Shown: positions 30,976-40,039 of the stretch, one piece after another
Numbering within the stretch: position 1 is the first letter of the stretch
Layout of the letters: every line of letters starts with the position of its first letter
Source of the DNA: an uncultured Bacteroidota bacterium
GTDB taxonomy: Bacteria > Bacteroidota > Bacteroidia > Flavobacteriales > Flavobacteriaceae
Length of the DNA: 64,000 bases
Direction: 5' to 3'
NCBI GenBank assembly: GCA_902518355.1
Contig: CABYFY010000004.1
Coordinates: 83,346-147,345, forward strand
Program-made: the position numbers and the translations under genes
The notes under the pieces: generated by a model
What the model was told of the DNA's origin: nothing
What the model saw: the letters and a program-made list of their open reading frames with translations, nothing else
Database searches by the model: none

Positions 30976-31873
30976 ACTTAGATCTCGGGTGAAATTTTTT
31001 CATAACATTGATTAATGCAGTATTATCAAGATGCATATATATCTCTGTTGTTGTTATGCTTTCATGTCCTAACAATTGTTGAATAGTTTTCAGATCAGCT
31101 CCGTTTTCTAAAAGGTGTGTTGCAAAAGAATGTCTAAAAGTATGAGGAGATATTAATTTTTCTATCATACATTTTTTTGAAAGATTTTTAACTATTGTAA
31201 AAATCATAGCCCTTGTAAGCCTACTTCCATTTCTATTTAAAAATAATATGTCTGAGTATTTTGGATTAATATTTAATTTAGATCTTGAGTTTAATATATA
31301 TCCGTTAATACATTTTTTATTTATTTCACTTATAGGAATCAATCTTTGTTTATTTCCTTTTCCAGTAACTTTTATAAAATCCTCAGAAAAGTACAAATCT
31401 GAAATTTTCAATTCTATCAACTCACTAACTCTTAACCCACAACCGTATAATGTTTCGATAATAGCAATATTTCGTTCAGATTCCTTTTTAGTTTTGTCAA
31501 TACTTTTTATCATCAGATTTATTTCATCTAATGAAAGAGTACTAGGAAGTTTCCTTTGTTGTTTTGGAGATTCGATATTCGTAAGTGGATTGTTGTTAAT
31601 CAATTTTTCAAATAATAAATAATCATAAAAGCTTCTGATCCCTGAAATTATCCTTGATTGTGAGTTGGCTTTAACCTCTCTTGAAATATGATAAACAAAC
31701 TCTTTTATTTGGTCTGGTTTAACGGCTAGGGGACCAGTAAACTGTGATTTATTAGTCAGAAATGATTCAAGTTTTTTTAAATCATTTTCATAGCTAATTA
31801 TAGAGTTGTCACTTAACCCCCTTTCAATTTTGAGATAATCTTTATAATCATTAATAGCATGAATCCATTTCAT
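30968..31873 (-). CDS. xerD: Site-specific tyrosine recombinase XerD
   Basis: [72 protein letters not shown]. Confidence 0.92.
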   Translation of the reverse strand: MKWIHAINDYKDYLKIERGLSDNSIISYENDLKKLESFLTNKSQFTGPLAVKPDQIKEFVYHISREVKANSQSRIISGIRSFYDYLLFEKLINNNPLTNIESPKQQRKLPSTLSLDEINLMIKSIDKTKKESERNIAIIETLYGCGLRVSELIELKISDLYFSEDFIKVTGKGNKQRLIPISEINKKCINGYILNSRSKLNINPKYSDILFLNRNGSRLTRAMIFTIVKNLSKKCMIEKLISPHTFRHSFATHLLENGADLKTIQQLLGHESITTTEIYMHLDNTALINVMKKFHPRSKFI

Positions 31874-31899
31874 AATGTATCAATCTCTAATAAATTTAA

Positions 31900-31907
31900 T
31901 AAATTTG
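31900..31907 (+). promoter_or_regulatory. Putative -7 element TAAATTTG immediately upstream of aroQ
   Basis: TAnnTTTG match only 4 nt before the ATG at 31912. Confidence 0.35.
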
Positions 31908-31911
31908 AATC

Positions 31912-32328
31912 ATGAAAAAAATTATCATTGTTAACGGTCCGAATTTAAATCTTTTAGGTCAGAGAGAAACCGACATTTACGGAAACAAATCTTTTGAGGA
32001 CTTTTTTAATGATTTGAAAAATAAGTTTTCATCGGTTAAAATCGATTATTATCAATCGAATATTGAAGGGGAGATAATTGATAAATTACAAGAAGTTGGA
32101 TTTAGTTTTGATGGAATAATTTTAAATGCTGCAGCATACACTCATACTTCAGTTGGGATTGCTGATGCTATAGCTGCAATTAAAACCCCAGTAATTGAGG
32201 TTCATATCTCCAATATACACTCCAGAGAGGAATTTAGACATAACTCATTAATATCTAAGAACGTTAAAGGTATTGTATGTGGATTTGGTCTTCAATCCTA
32301 CGAATTGGCCTTGAAAGCTTTCCTTTAA
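31912..32328 (+). CDS. aroQ: Type II 3-dehydroquinate dehydratase
   Basis: IIIVNGPNLNLLGQRETDIYG, YQSNIEGEIIDKLQE, ILNAAAYTHTSVGI, EVHISNIHSREEFRHNS. Confidence 0.95.
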   Translation: MKKIIIVNGPNLNLLGQRETDIYGNKSFEDFFNDLKNKFSSVKIDYYQSNIEGEIIDKLQEVGFSFDGIILNAAAYTHTSVGIADAIAAIKTPVIEVHISNIHSREEFRHNSLISKNVKGIVCGFGLQSYELALKAFL

Positions 32329-33701
32329 AGGTGAATTACTTCATCATAAGCTGCTGCAACAGCTTCCATAACAGCTTCTGACATTGTTGGGTGAGGATGA
32401 ATAGCCTTTAACACCTCTGTGCCCGTTGTTTCAAGTTTTCTCCCTAAAACTGCTTCAGCAATCATATCTGTTACCCCAGCACCAATCATATGACATCCTA
32501 GCCATTCACCATATTTTTCATCAAATATTACCTTAACAAAACCCTCCTTGGAGCCTGAAGCGCTGGCTTTACCTGAAGCTGAGAATGGGAATTTACCTAC
32601 TTTTATTTTATATCCTTTTTCTAAAGCTTGTTTTTCAGTTAATCCAACACTAGATATTTCAGGGCTGCAATATGTGCACCCAGGGATATTTCCATAATCG
32701 ATAGGAGACACATCATGACCTGCAATTTTTTCAACACACAATATTCCTTCCGCTGATGCTACATGTGCTAATGCTGGGCCTGCAACAATATCACCGATTG
32801 CATAGTATCCAGGAATATTGGTGTTATACCATTTATCGACCAATATTTTATCTCTGTCTGTAGCAATACCAACATCTTCAAGACCAATATTTTCTATATT
32901 AGATTTTATTCCAACAGCAGAAAGTAAAATTTCAGATTCAATTATTTCTTCTTTTCCATTAGATTTAACCGATACTAAAACCTTATTTTTTTTCTTTTCA
33001 ACAGAAATTACTTCGGATGAAGTCATGATTTTTATGCCTTTTTTCTTAAATGATTTTTCTAATTCTTTAGAAACATCTACATCTTCTAAGGGCACAATAT
33101 TTGGCATGTATTCAATCACGGTAACATCACTACCGATGCTATTATAAAAATACGCAAACTCTATTCCTATTGCTCCAGATCCTACAATAGTTATACTTTT
33201 TGGCTGCTTTTCAAGAGTCATTGCTTCACGATATCCAATTACTTGTTTACCATCTTGTGGAATTGAGGGTAGAACTCTTGATTTGGCACCTGTTGCTATT
33301 ATTATGTGTTTGGCACTATAATCAGTTCCATCTACGGATATAACCTTGTTTTTTTTAATCTTACCAAAACCTTTAAGGATATCAATTTTATTCTTTTTCA
33401 TCAAAAAGTTAACCCCTTTACTCATTCCTGAAGCGACATTTCTGCTACGTTCGATTACCTTCTTAAAATCATGGCTAATATTGTCAGCATTTAAACCGTA
33501 GTCCTCAGCATGATTCAAATATTCAAATACTTGTGCTGATTTTAATAGGGCTTTAGTTGGAATACAACCCCAATTTAGACAAACTCCACCAAGACTTTCT
33601 TTTTCTACTACAGCGGTTTTAAATCCTAATTGAGATGCTCTAATAGCTGTTACATAACCTCCAGGTCCACTTCCTAGAACAATGATATCATAATTACTCA
33701 T
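32325..33701 (-). CDS. lpdA: Dihydrolipoyl dehydrogenase
   Basis: IIVLGSGPGGYVTAIRASQLG, GGVCLNWGCIPTKALL, GYYAIGDIVAGPALAHVASAEG, AIHPHPTMSEAVMEA. Confidence 0.95.
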   Translation of the reverse strand: MSNYDIIVLGSGPGGYVTAIRASQLGFKTAVVEKESLGGVCLNWGCIPTKALLKSAQVFEYLNHAEDYGLNADNISHDFKKVIERSRNVASGMSKGVNFLMKKNKIDILKGFGKIKKNKVISVDGTDYSAKHIIIATGAKSRVLPSIPQDGKQVIGYREAMTLEKQPKSITIVGSGAIGIEFAYFYNSIGSDVTVIEYMPNIVPLEDVDVSKELEKSFKKKGIKIMTSSEVISVEKKKNKVLVSVKSNGKEEIIESEILLSAVGIKSNIENIGLEDVGIATDRDKILVDKWYNTNIPGYYAIGDIVAGPALAHVASAEGILCVEKIAGHDVSPIDYGNIPGCTYCSPEISSVGLTEKQALEKGYKIKVGKFPFSASGKASASGSKEGFVKVIFDEKYGEWLGCHMIGAGVTDMIAEAVLGRKLETTGTEVLKAIHPHPTMSEAVMEAVAAAYDEVIHL

Positions 33702-33704
33702 ATA

Positions 33705-34220
33705 TTATTTTTTATTTGGGTCTTTTTTAAAATCAATACTGACTGAATTCACACAATATCTTAATCCGGTTTCAGTTGGCCCGTCATTAAATACGTGACC
33801 AAGATGACCATCACATTTAACACAAACTATTTCTGTCCTTATCATGTTGTGTGAATAATCCTCTACATATTTTATAGTTCCTTCAATTGCTTCATCAAAA
33901 CTTGGCCATCCACAATTAGTTTCAAATTTCTGGTCACTGTTAAATAGTGGAGTTTTACATCCATTGCAGTTATAAACTCCATTTTCAAAATGTAAATTAT
34001 ACTTACCAGTATGAGGATATTCTGTACCTTTTTGTCTCAGAACTCTATACTCTTCGTCACTAAGTATATCTTTCCATTCTTTTTCGGTTTTATTTACTTT
34101 TTGTTTGCTCATTTCATATTTGTTTTGATGGTTCTTGTTTTGAGAAATCACAACGTTTGAAAAGGTAAAACATAAAAGAATAAACAAAGTGATTTTTTTC
34201 ATCATTAAAAAATTAATCAA
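33705..34220 (-). CDS. msrB: Peptide-methionine (R)-S-oxide reductase MsrB, secreted form
   Basis: Signal peptide then GTEYPHTGKYNLHFENGVYNCNGC...CGWPSFDEAI...CVKCDGHLGHVFNDGPTETGLRYCVNS. Confidence 0.94.
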   Translation of the reverse strand: MINFLMMKKITLFILLCFTFSNVVISQNKNHQNKYEMSKQKVNKTEKEWKDILSDEEYRVLRQKGTEYPHTGKYNLHFENGVYNCNGCKTPLFNSDQKFETNCGWPSFDEAIEGTIKYVEDYSHNMIRTEIVCVKCDGHLGHVFNDGPTETGLRYCVNSVSIDFKKDPNKK

Positions 34221-34282
34221 ATGGATAAAATATTGTAATATTAGTATCTGTTTGAAATCAATTGCAAATTTATTTTAATTAA

Positions 34283-35590
34283 ATGAGATTTTATAAAAAA
34301 GGTGATAAAAAGTTATTAAACGCATGGGCTGTTTACGATTGGGCAAATTCTGTATACCCACTTGTTATTTCAACAGCAATATTTCCAATCTATTTTAAAT
34401 CAATAACTAAAGGGGAGAGCGTTGATTTTTTATGGTTTAATTCAATAGAAAATGATGCTTTTATTGGATATATTTCATCATTTACCTTTTTGATATTAGC
34501 TATTATCTCTCCATTATTATCTGGAATTGCTGATCATACCGGATATAAAAAACTCTTTATGAAGTTTTTCTGTTATCTAGGTGCTATTTCTTGTATGTTG
34601 TTGTATAGTTTTGATTTAGATAATTTCGACTTAGGAATAATTTATTACTTTTTTGCAGTGGTCGGATTTTGGGGGAGTCTAGTTTTCTACAATTCATATT
34701 TACCGGATATTGCTAATATAGATCAACAAGATATTACAAGTGCTAAAGGTTATTCTCTGGGTTACCTTGGAAGTATAATTTTGCTCATTTTTTGTTTGTT
34801 TATGATGCAGTTTCCTGAAATTTTAAACTTGAATAATCAGCAACAAGCAGTCAAAATTTCATTTGTTCTTGTTGGTTTTTGGTGGTTGGTTTTTAGTCAA
34901 TATTCATTTTATTATTTACCTGGAAGAAAACATTATAATATTAAAAAAAGCAATCTATATTCAATCGAAACTTTTTTGAGTGGTTTTAACCAGTTAGTTG
35001 ATGTTTTAAAGCAACTTAAAGTCAATAGAAAACTTAGAATATTCCTATTTTCATTTTTTATCTTTACAATTCCAACCCAAACTATTATTCTTCTGGCTAG
35101 TTATTTTGGTGCAGACTTAGATGAAATAGGTTGGAGGGATGCAGAAAGCATGCAAACGGGTCTTATATTAGCAATTATTGTTATTCAGATTCTAGCTGCA
35201 GCTGGAGCTTACCTAAGTGCAAAACTCTCTGATATTTTTGGTAATATCAGAACATTAATGGGCATAAATATTTTATGGGGAATAATATGTTTTTATGGCT
35301 ATTTTGTGACAACACCTACTGAATTTTATATTGCTGCAGGTTTTATCGGGTTAGGAATGGGTGGTATTCAGTCTCTCTCGCGATCTACTTATTCTAAATT
35401 GATTGATGTAAAATATTCAACTTCTTATTTTAGTTTTTATGATGTTTCTCAAAAGCTGAGTATAGTCTTAGGTACAGCATTGTATGCAACAATGGATGTT
35501 TTTACCGGAAGTATTCGACTTGCAATTTTAATTTTTGCTTTGTTTTTTATTCCATCAATTTTTTTACTAGAACAAATTTCAAAAAGGTAA
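34283..35590 (+). CDS. MFS transporter (UMF1/Atg22-like)
   Basis: 12-TM-like; AWAVYDWANSVYPLVISTAIFPIYFK, GGIQSLSRSTYSKLI. Confidence 0.88.
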   Translation: MRFYKKGDKKLLNAWAVYDWANSVYPLVISTAIFPIYFKSITKGESVDFLWFNSIENDAFIGYISSFTFLILAIISPLLSGIADHTGYKKLFMKFFCYLGAISCMLLYSFDLDNFDLGIIYYFFAVVGFWGSLVFYNSYLPDIANIDQQDITSAKGYSLGYLGSIILLIFCLFMMQFPEILNLNNQQQAVKISFVLVGFWWLVFSQYSFYYLPGRKHYNIKKSNLYSIETFLSGFNQLVDVLKQLKVNRKLRIFLFSFFIFTIPTQTIILLASYFGADLDEIGWRDAESMQTGLILAIIVIQILAAAGAYLSAKLSDIFGNIRTLMGINILWGIICFYGYFVTTPTEFYIAAGFIGLGMGGIQSLSRSTYSKLIDVKYSTSYFSFYDVSQKLSIVLGTALYATMDVFTGSIRLAILIFALFFIPSIFLLEQISKR

Positions 35591-35689
35591 ATTTTAATGG
35601 CATAGTAGTTGAAATATACTAATAGTTATAAGTATGTTTTTATATAATCTACAGATATAAAATCATTTACATAACATTAAAATTTTTAT

Positions 35690-38140
35690 ATGTCTAGAAA
35701 AAATCTTTTTAACATTGACAATTTGTCAGCTCAGGATATTGATGAAAATTCTGAATTAATACCTTTGATGACACCAGAGGATGAATTGGAAATAAGTAAG
35801 GAGGAACTTCCACAGACCTTGCCAATACTTTCCTTAAGAAACACTGCCCTATTTCCTGGCGTCGTAATACCTATCACAGCTTCAAGAGACAAATCTATTA
35901 GACTTATTAAAGATGCTAATAATTTTAATAAATTGATTGGAGTAGTTGCTCAGAAAGATGAGAGTGTTGAGGACCCCAAGTTAAAAGATATTTACAATAT
36001 TGGAACTGTAGCTAAAATTATTAAAGTTTTACAAATGCCAGATGGTAATACAACTGTCATAATTCAAGGAAAAAAACGATTTGAAATTGAAAGGGTTATT
36101 TCAGAAACCCCTTATATCACATCAAATATAAAAGATAATCCTGAGGAAAATCCTGGTAAAGAAAATTCTGAATTTAATGCAATTATTGACTCAATTAAAG
36201 ATTTGTCGTTAGAAATCATTAAAAGAAACCCTAACATTCCCTCGGAAGCTTCATTTGCGATTAAGAATATTGAAAGTAACTCATTCCTTATAAATTTTGT
36301 TGCTTCAAATTTAAATCTTCCTGTTAACGAAAAGCAAAAACTGCTTGAGATTAATGATTTACAGCAACGAGCATTAGATACCTTAAAGCATATGAATGTT
36401 GAGTTTAAAAAACTCGAAATAAAAAATGATATACAATCTAAAGTTCAAAGCGATTTAAATCAACAACAAAGAGAGTTTTTCTTGCACCAGCAAATGAAAA
36501 CAATCCAAGAAGAACTTGGTGGTGTAAGTCATGATTCAGAACTGGAAGATATGAGAAAAAGAGCTTCCAAGAAAAAATGGAACAAAGATATTAAGCAGCA
36601 TTTTGATAAGGAAATAGCAAAGTTACAAAGAATGAATCCTCAAGTATCTGAATATTCTGTTCAAAGGAATTATTTGGATTTGATGTTAGAATTACCATGG
36701 AATGAATTTTCAAAAGACAAATTTGATCTTACTAAAGCAAAAAAAGTATTAGATAGAGATCATTTTGGATTAGATGATGTAAAGAGAAGAATTATTGAAT
36801 ATTTAGCGGTTTTGAAGCTTAGAAATGATATGAAATCACCTATTTTATGTCTTCAAGGCCCTCCGGGTGTTGGTAAAACTTCATTAGGTAAATCAATTGC
36901 AGAAGCAATTGGGAGAAAATATGTTAGAATTTCACTTGGTGGATTACGTGATGAAGCTGAAATAAGAGGTCACAGAAAGACTTATATTGGAGCTATGCCA
37001 GGGAGAATAATTCAAAATATAAAAAAAGCAAAAACTTCAAACCCAGTTTTTGTTTTAGATGAAATTGATAAATTAACATCTTCTAGCGTTGGTGATCCAT
37101 CATCTGCAATGCTTGAAGTTCTTGACCCTGAGCAGAATAATGAATTTTATGATAATTATTTAGAAAAAGGTTTTGACTTATCTAAAGTAATGTTTATTGC
37201 TACATCAAATAATATTTCAAATATTCAACCTGCCTTGTTAGACAGAATGGAAATTATTAATGTAAGTGGATATACTACTGAGGATAAGGTTCAGATTGGT
37301 AAAAAATTTCTTCTACCAAAACAAATTAAAGAACATGGTTTGTCTACAAAAGATTTAAAGTTAAGTGTTCGAGTAATTGAAAAAATTATTGATGGTTACA
37401 CAAGGGAATCAGGCGTAAGGGGATTAGAAAAAAATATAGCAAAAATTGTAAGATACTGTGCTAAAAATATTGCAACTGAGATTGAATATAATCCAAATAT
37501 TTCTGAGGAAAATATTTTAGAGATTTTAGGTCCTGCTAAATTAATTAGAGGTAAATATGAATCAAATGAAGTTGCTGGGGTTGTAACCGGGCTTGCCTGG
37601 ACTAGAGTAGGAGGTGATATTTTATTTATTGAATCTATTTTATCAAAAGGAAAAGGTAAACTTTCCTTAACCGGTAATTTAGGAAAGGTTATGTCAGAGT
37701 CGGCAACAATTGCACTGGAATATATAAAATCAAACTGTAGTCAATTCAATATAAATCCTGATATTTTTGATAAATATAATATACATATTCACGTTCCTGA
37801 AGGTGCAACACCTAAGGATGGGCCTAGTGCTGGAATTGCTATGTTAACATCTCTAATATCATTATTTACTCAAAAAAGAATTAAATCAAGAATTGCTATG
37901 ACGGGGGAAATAACCTTAAGAGGTAAGGTTCTTGCAGTTGGTGGAATAAAAGAAAAAATACTTGCTGCTAAAAGAGCAAAAATAAAAGAGATAATTCTTT
38001 CTATACAAAATAAAGCTGATGTTAATGAAATAAATAATCAATACACAAAGGGATTAACATTCCACTACGTTTCAGAGATGAGTGAAGTTATTGATATTGC
38101 ATTGACAAATAAACCTGTCAAAAATCTAAAGAAATTATAA
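35690..38140 (+). CDS. lon: Endopeptidase La (Lon protease)
   Basis: LCLQGPPGVGKTSLGKSIAEAIGRKYVRISLGGLRDEAEIRGHRKTYIGAMPG; catalytic DGPSAGIAM. Confidence 0.97.
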   Translation: MSRKNLFNIDNLSAQDIDENSELIPLMTPEDELEISKEELPQTLPILSLRNTALFPGVVIPITASRDKSIRLIKDANNFNKLIGVVAQKDESVEDPKLKDIYNIGTVAKIIKVLQMPDGNTTVIIQGKKRFEIERVISETPYITSNIKDNPEENPGKENSEFNAIIDSIKDLSLEIIKRNPNIPSEASFAIKNIESNSFLINFVASNLNLPVNEKQKLLEINDLQQRALDTLKHMNVEFKKLEIKNDIQSKVQSDLNQQQREFFLHQQMKTIQEELGGVSHDSELEDMRKRASKKKWNKDIKQHFDKEIAKLQRMNPQVSEYSVQRNYLDLMLELPWNEFSKDKFDLTKAKKVLDRDHFGLDDVKRRIIEYLAVLKLRNDMKSPILCLQGPPGVGKTSLGKSIAEAIGRKYVRISLGGLRDEAEIRGHRKTYIGAMPGRIIQNIKKAKTSNPVFVLDEIDKLTSSSVGDPSSAMLEVLDPEQNNEFYDNYLEKGFDLSKVMFIATSNNISNIQPALLDRMEIINVSGYTTEDKVQIGKKFLLPKQIKEHGLSTKDLKLSVRVIEKIIDGYTRESGVRGLEKNIAKIVRYCAKNIATEIEYNPNISEENILEILGPAKLIRGKYESNEVAGVVTGLAWTRVGGDILFIESILSKGKGKLSLTGNLGKVMSESATIALEYIKSNCSQFNINPDIFDKYNIHIHVPEGATPKDGPSAGIAMLTSLISLFTQKRIKSRIAMTGEITLRGKVLAVGGIKEKILAAKRAKIKEIILSIQNKADVNEINNQYTKGLTFHYVSEMSEVIDIALTNKPVKNLKKL

Positions 38141-38169
38141 TATAACAGCTTTTAAGTAGTTTTAAGAAT

Positions 38170-39198
38170 ATGAAATTTAAAATTCTAGTTTTACTTTTAT
38201 TTTTTTCATTACTTAATTTTACTCCATCTTTTACTCAAGTAGCAGGTGAATCGACCTATCAATTTTTGAATATTCCAAGTTCGCCCAGACAATTAGCTCT
38301 TGGTGGTAAAAACATAACTACACAAGATGATGATGTGATATCAGGTCTTTTCAATCCTTCATCTATAACTCAGGAAATGGATAATATGCTATCTCTAAAT
38401 TATTTTAGCTATTTCTCTGACATTTCATTCGGTTCTTTAGCATACGCTTACAGGCTTGACAATCGAGGAAACACCTTACACTTTGGTTTTTCCTACATAA
38501 ACTATGGAGATTTTATTGGTTATGATGAATTTGGCAACTATACATCTAACTTTTCTGGTAATGAATCTGCTTTATCTGTTGGATATGCCACTAAATTAAA
38601 AAATATACCTGTAACTTTTGGAACAAATTTAAAGTTTATTACATCAACTTTTGAACAGTATAACTCCTATGGATTAGCAGCAGATATAGGATTTTTCTTT
38701 TTTGATGAAACAAATGATATAAAAGCTTCTTTGGTTTTTAGAAATTTAGGTTTCCAATTAAAGCCATATAATGAAGTTCATGAATCCTTACCATTTGAAA
38801 TCAATTTGGGAGTTTCTCAGAAACTTGAAAATGCTCCCATTACTTGGCATATTACTTTAGAAAATATTCAAAAATGGCCTATTGGATTGTCTAATCCATC
38901 AAGAATAATTACTGATTTAGACGGAAATATTTCTGAAGAAAAAGTTTCTTTTTTTAATGAAATTTTAAGGCATACAATTGTTGGGGTCGAGTTATTTCCG
39001 GATTCTTTTTTTAAGATGCAGTTAGGTTTTAGTTTTAGAAGATCTGAAGAATTGAGAATATTGGAGCAAAGAAATTTTTCAGGAATATCCTTTGGATTTG
39101 GAATGAAATTTAACAAACTTCGTTTTAATTATTGTCATTCCAAATATTCAAGTGCTTCAAATGTGAATTTCATTGGAATGCAAATTGATTTAGATTAA
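38170..39198 (+). CDS. porQ: Type IX secretion system protein PorQ
   Basis: TYQFLNIPSSPRQLALGGKNITTQDDDVISGLFNPS; barrel-like; upstream of cmk as in other Bacteroidota. Confidence 0.88.
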   Translation: MKFKILVLLLFFSLLNFTPSFTQVAGESTYQFLNIPSSPRQLALGGKNITTQDDDVISGLFNPSSITQEMDNMLSLNYFSYFSDISFGSLAYAYRLDNRGNTLHFGFSYINYGDFIGYDEFGNYTSNFSGNESALSVGYATKLKNIPVTFGTNLKFITSTFEQYNSYGLAADIGFFFFDETNDIKASLVFRNLGFQLKPYNEVHESLPFEINLGVSQKLENAPITWHITLENIQKWPIGLSNPSRIITDLDGNISEEKVSFFNEILRHTIVGVELFPDSFFKMQLGFSFRRSEELRILEQRNFSGISFGFGMKFNKLRFNYCHSKYSSASNVNFIGMQIDLD

Positions 39199-39887
39199 TG
39201 AAAAACCTAACAATAGCTATTGATGGTCATGCGTCAACCGGAAAAAGTTCAATTGCTAAAGAATTAGCTGTTAAATACGGGTACATATATATCAATTCAG
39301 GCTCCATGTATAGAGCGGTTACTTTATTTGCAATTGAAAATAATCTGTTAAAGCTTACAAAGACTAACATAAATTTATTTATCGATAAGCTCAAGGAAAT
39401 TTCGATTAATTTTAAATTTAACGATAATAGCCTTATCTCTGAAATATATTTAAACAGCAGAAACATTGAAAATGAGATATGTGGTATGCATGTTTCAAAA
39501 TTAGTAAGTGAGATTGCTGCTATTCCAGAAATTAGAAAAGAGATGGTAAAAATACAGAGAACTATTGATAGGGGTAAGGGGGTTGTAATGGATGGTAGAG
39601 ATATTGGGTCTGTGGTTTTTCCTGATGCTGATTTAAAATTATTTTTAACAGCTTCAGATTCGGTTAGGGCTAAACGAAGATTTGAGGAAATGGTAAAAAA
39701 TGGCTTAGAGGTTAGCTACGAGGACATATTTTATAATATAAAGAACAGAGACTTGCTAGATTCGACTAGATCAGATTCTCCACTGGTGATCGAAAAAGAT
39801 GCTGTAGTTATCGACAATAGTCACATGTCAATAAACGAGCAAATCGTTAAAATTTCAAAATTAATAGAAGAAAAATTTTCTAATTAA
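39198..39887 (+). CDS. cmk: (d)CMP kinase
   Basis: TIAIDGHASTGKSSIAKELA, YINSGSMYRAVTLFA, VVMDGRDIGSVVFPDADLKLFLTAS. Confidence 0.95.
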   Translation: MKNLTIAIDGHASTGKSSIAKELAVKYGYIYINSGSMYRAVTLFAIENNLLKLTKTNINLFIDKLKEISINFKFNDNSLISEIYLNSRNIENEICGMHVSKLVSEIAAIPEIRKEMVKIQRTIDRGKGVVMDGRDIGSVVFPDADLKLFLTASDSVRAKRRFEEMVKNGLEVSYEDIFYNIKNRDLLDSTRSDSPLVIEKDAVVIDNSHMSINEQIVKISKLIEEKFSN

Positions 39888-39919
39888 ATCCTCTGTTCAT
39901 TCATTTTTTTAATAAAATT

Positions 39920-39929
39920 TTATATTTTC
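39920..39929 (+). promoter_or_regulatory. Putative rpsA promoter -7 region (TATATTTTCG)
   Basis: Degenerate match to TAnnTTTG about 110 nt upstream of the rpsA ATG. Confidence 0.3.
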
Positions 39930-39949
39930 GCATGCCTTTTGTCACATAA

Positions 39950-40013
39950 TAACTGATACATTAGGCTTTAATAAATTTTAATTTCTTCTAAAATTTATGT
40001 GTTAAATCAGTTA
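39950..40013 (+). promoter_or_regulatory. Nested inverted repeats in the rpsA 5' leader
   Basis: Outer TAACTGAT (39950-39957)/ATCAGTTA (40006-40013) encloses inner ATAAATTTTA (39971-39980)/TAAAATTTAT (39989-39998); both perfect. Confidence 0.5.
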
Positions 40014-40039
40014 GGGTTTTAGAATACAAATTTTTTGTC

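Noticed and set aside
31248-31622. 124-aa plus-strand ORF antisense to xerD
   Set aside because: xerD is a clear conserved CDS; the antisense ORF is low-complexity and hydrophobic with no motif.
30968-31873. Tyrosine recombinase as evidence of an integrated mobile element
   Set aside because: Sequence and context (rny and aroQ neighbours) fit housekeeping XerD; no att repeats, cargo or phage genes nearby.
32818-33147. 109-aa plus-strand ORF antisense to lpdA
   Set aside because: Shadow ORF of a well-conserved enzyme; Ser/Phe/Ile composition typical of antisense AT-rich frames.
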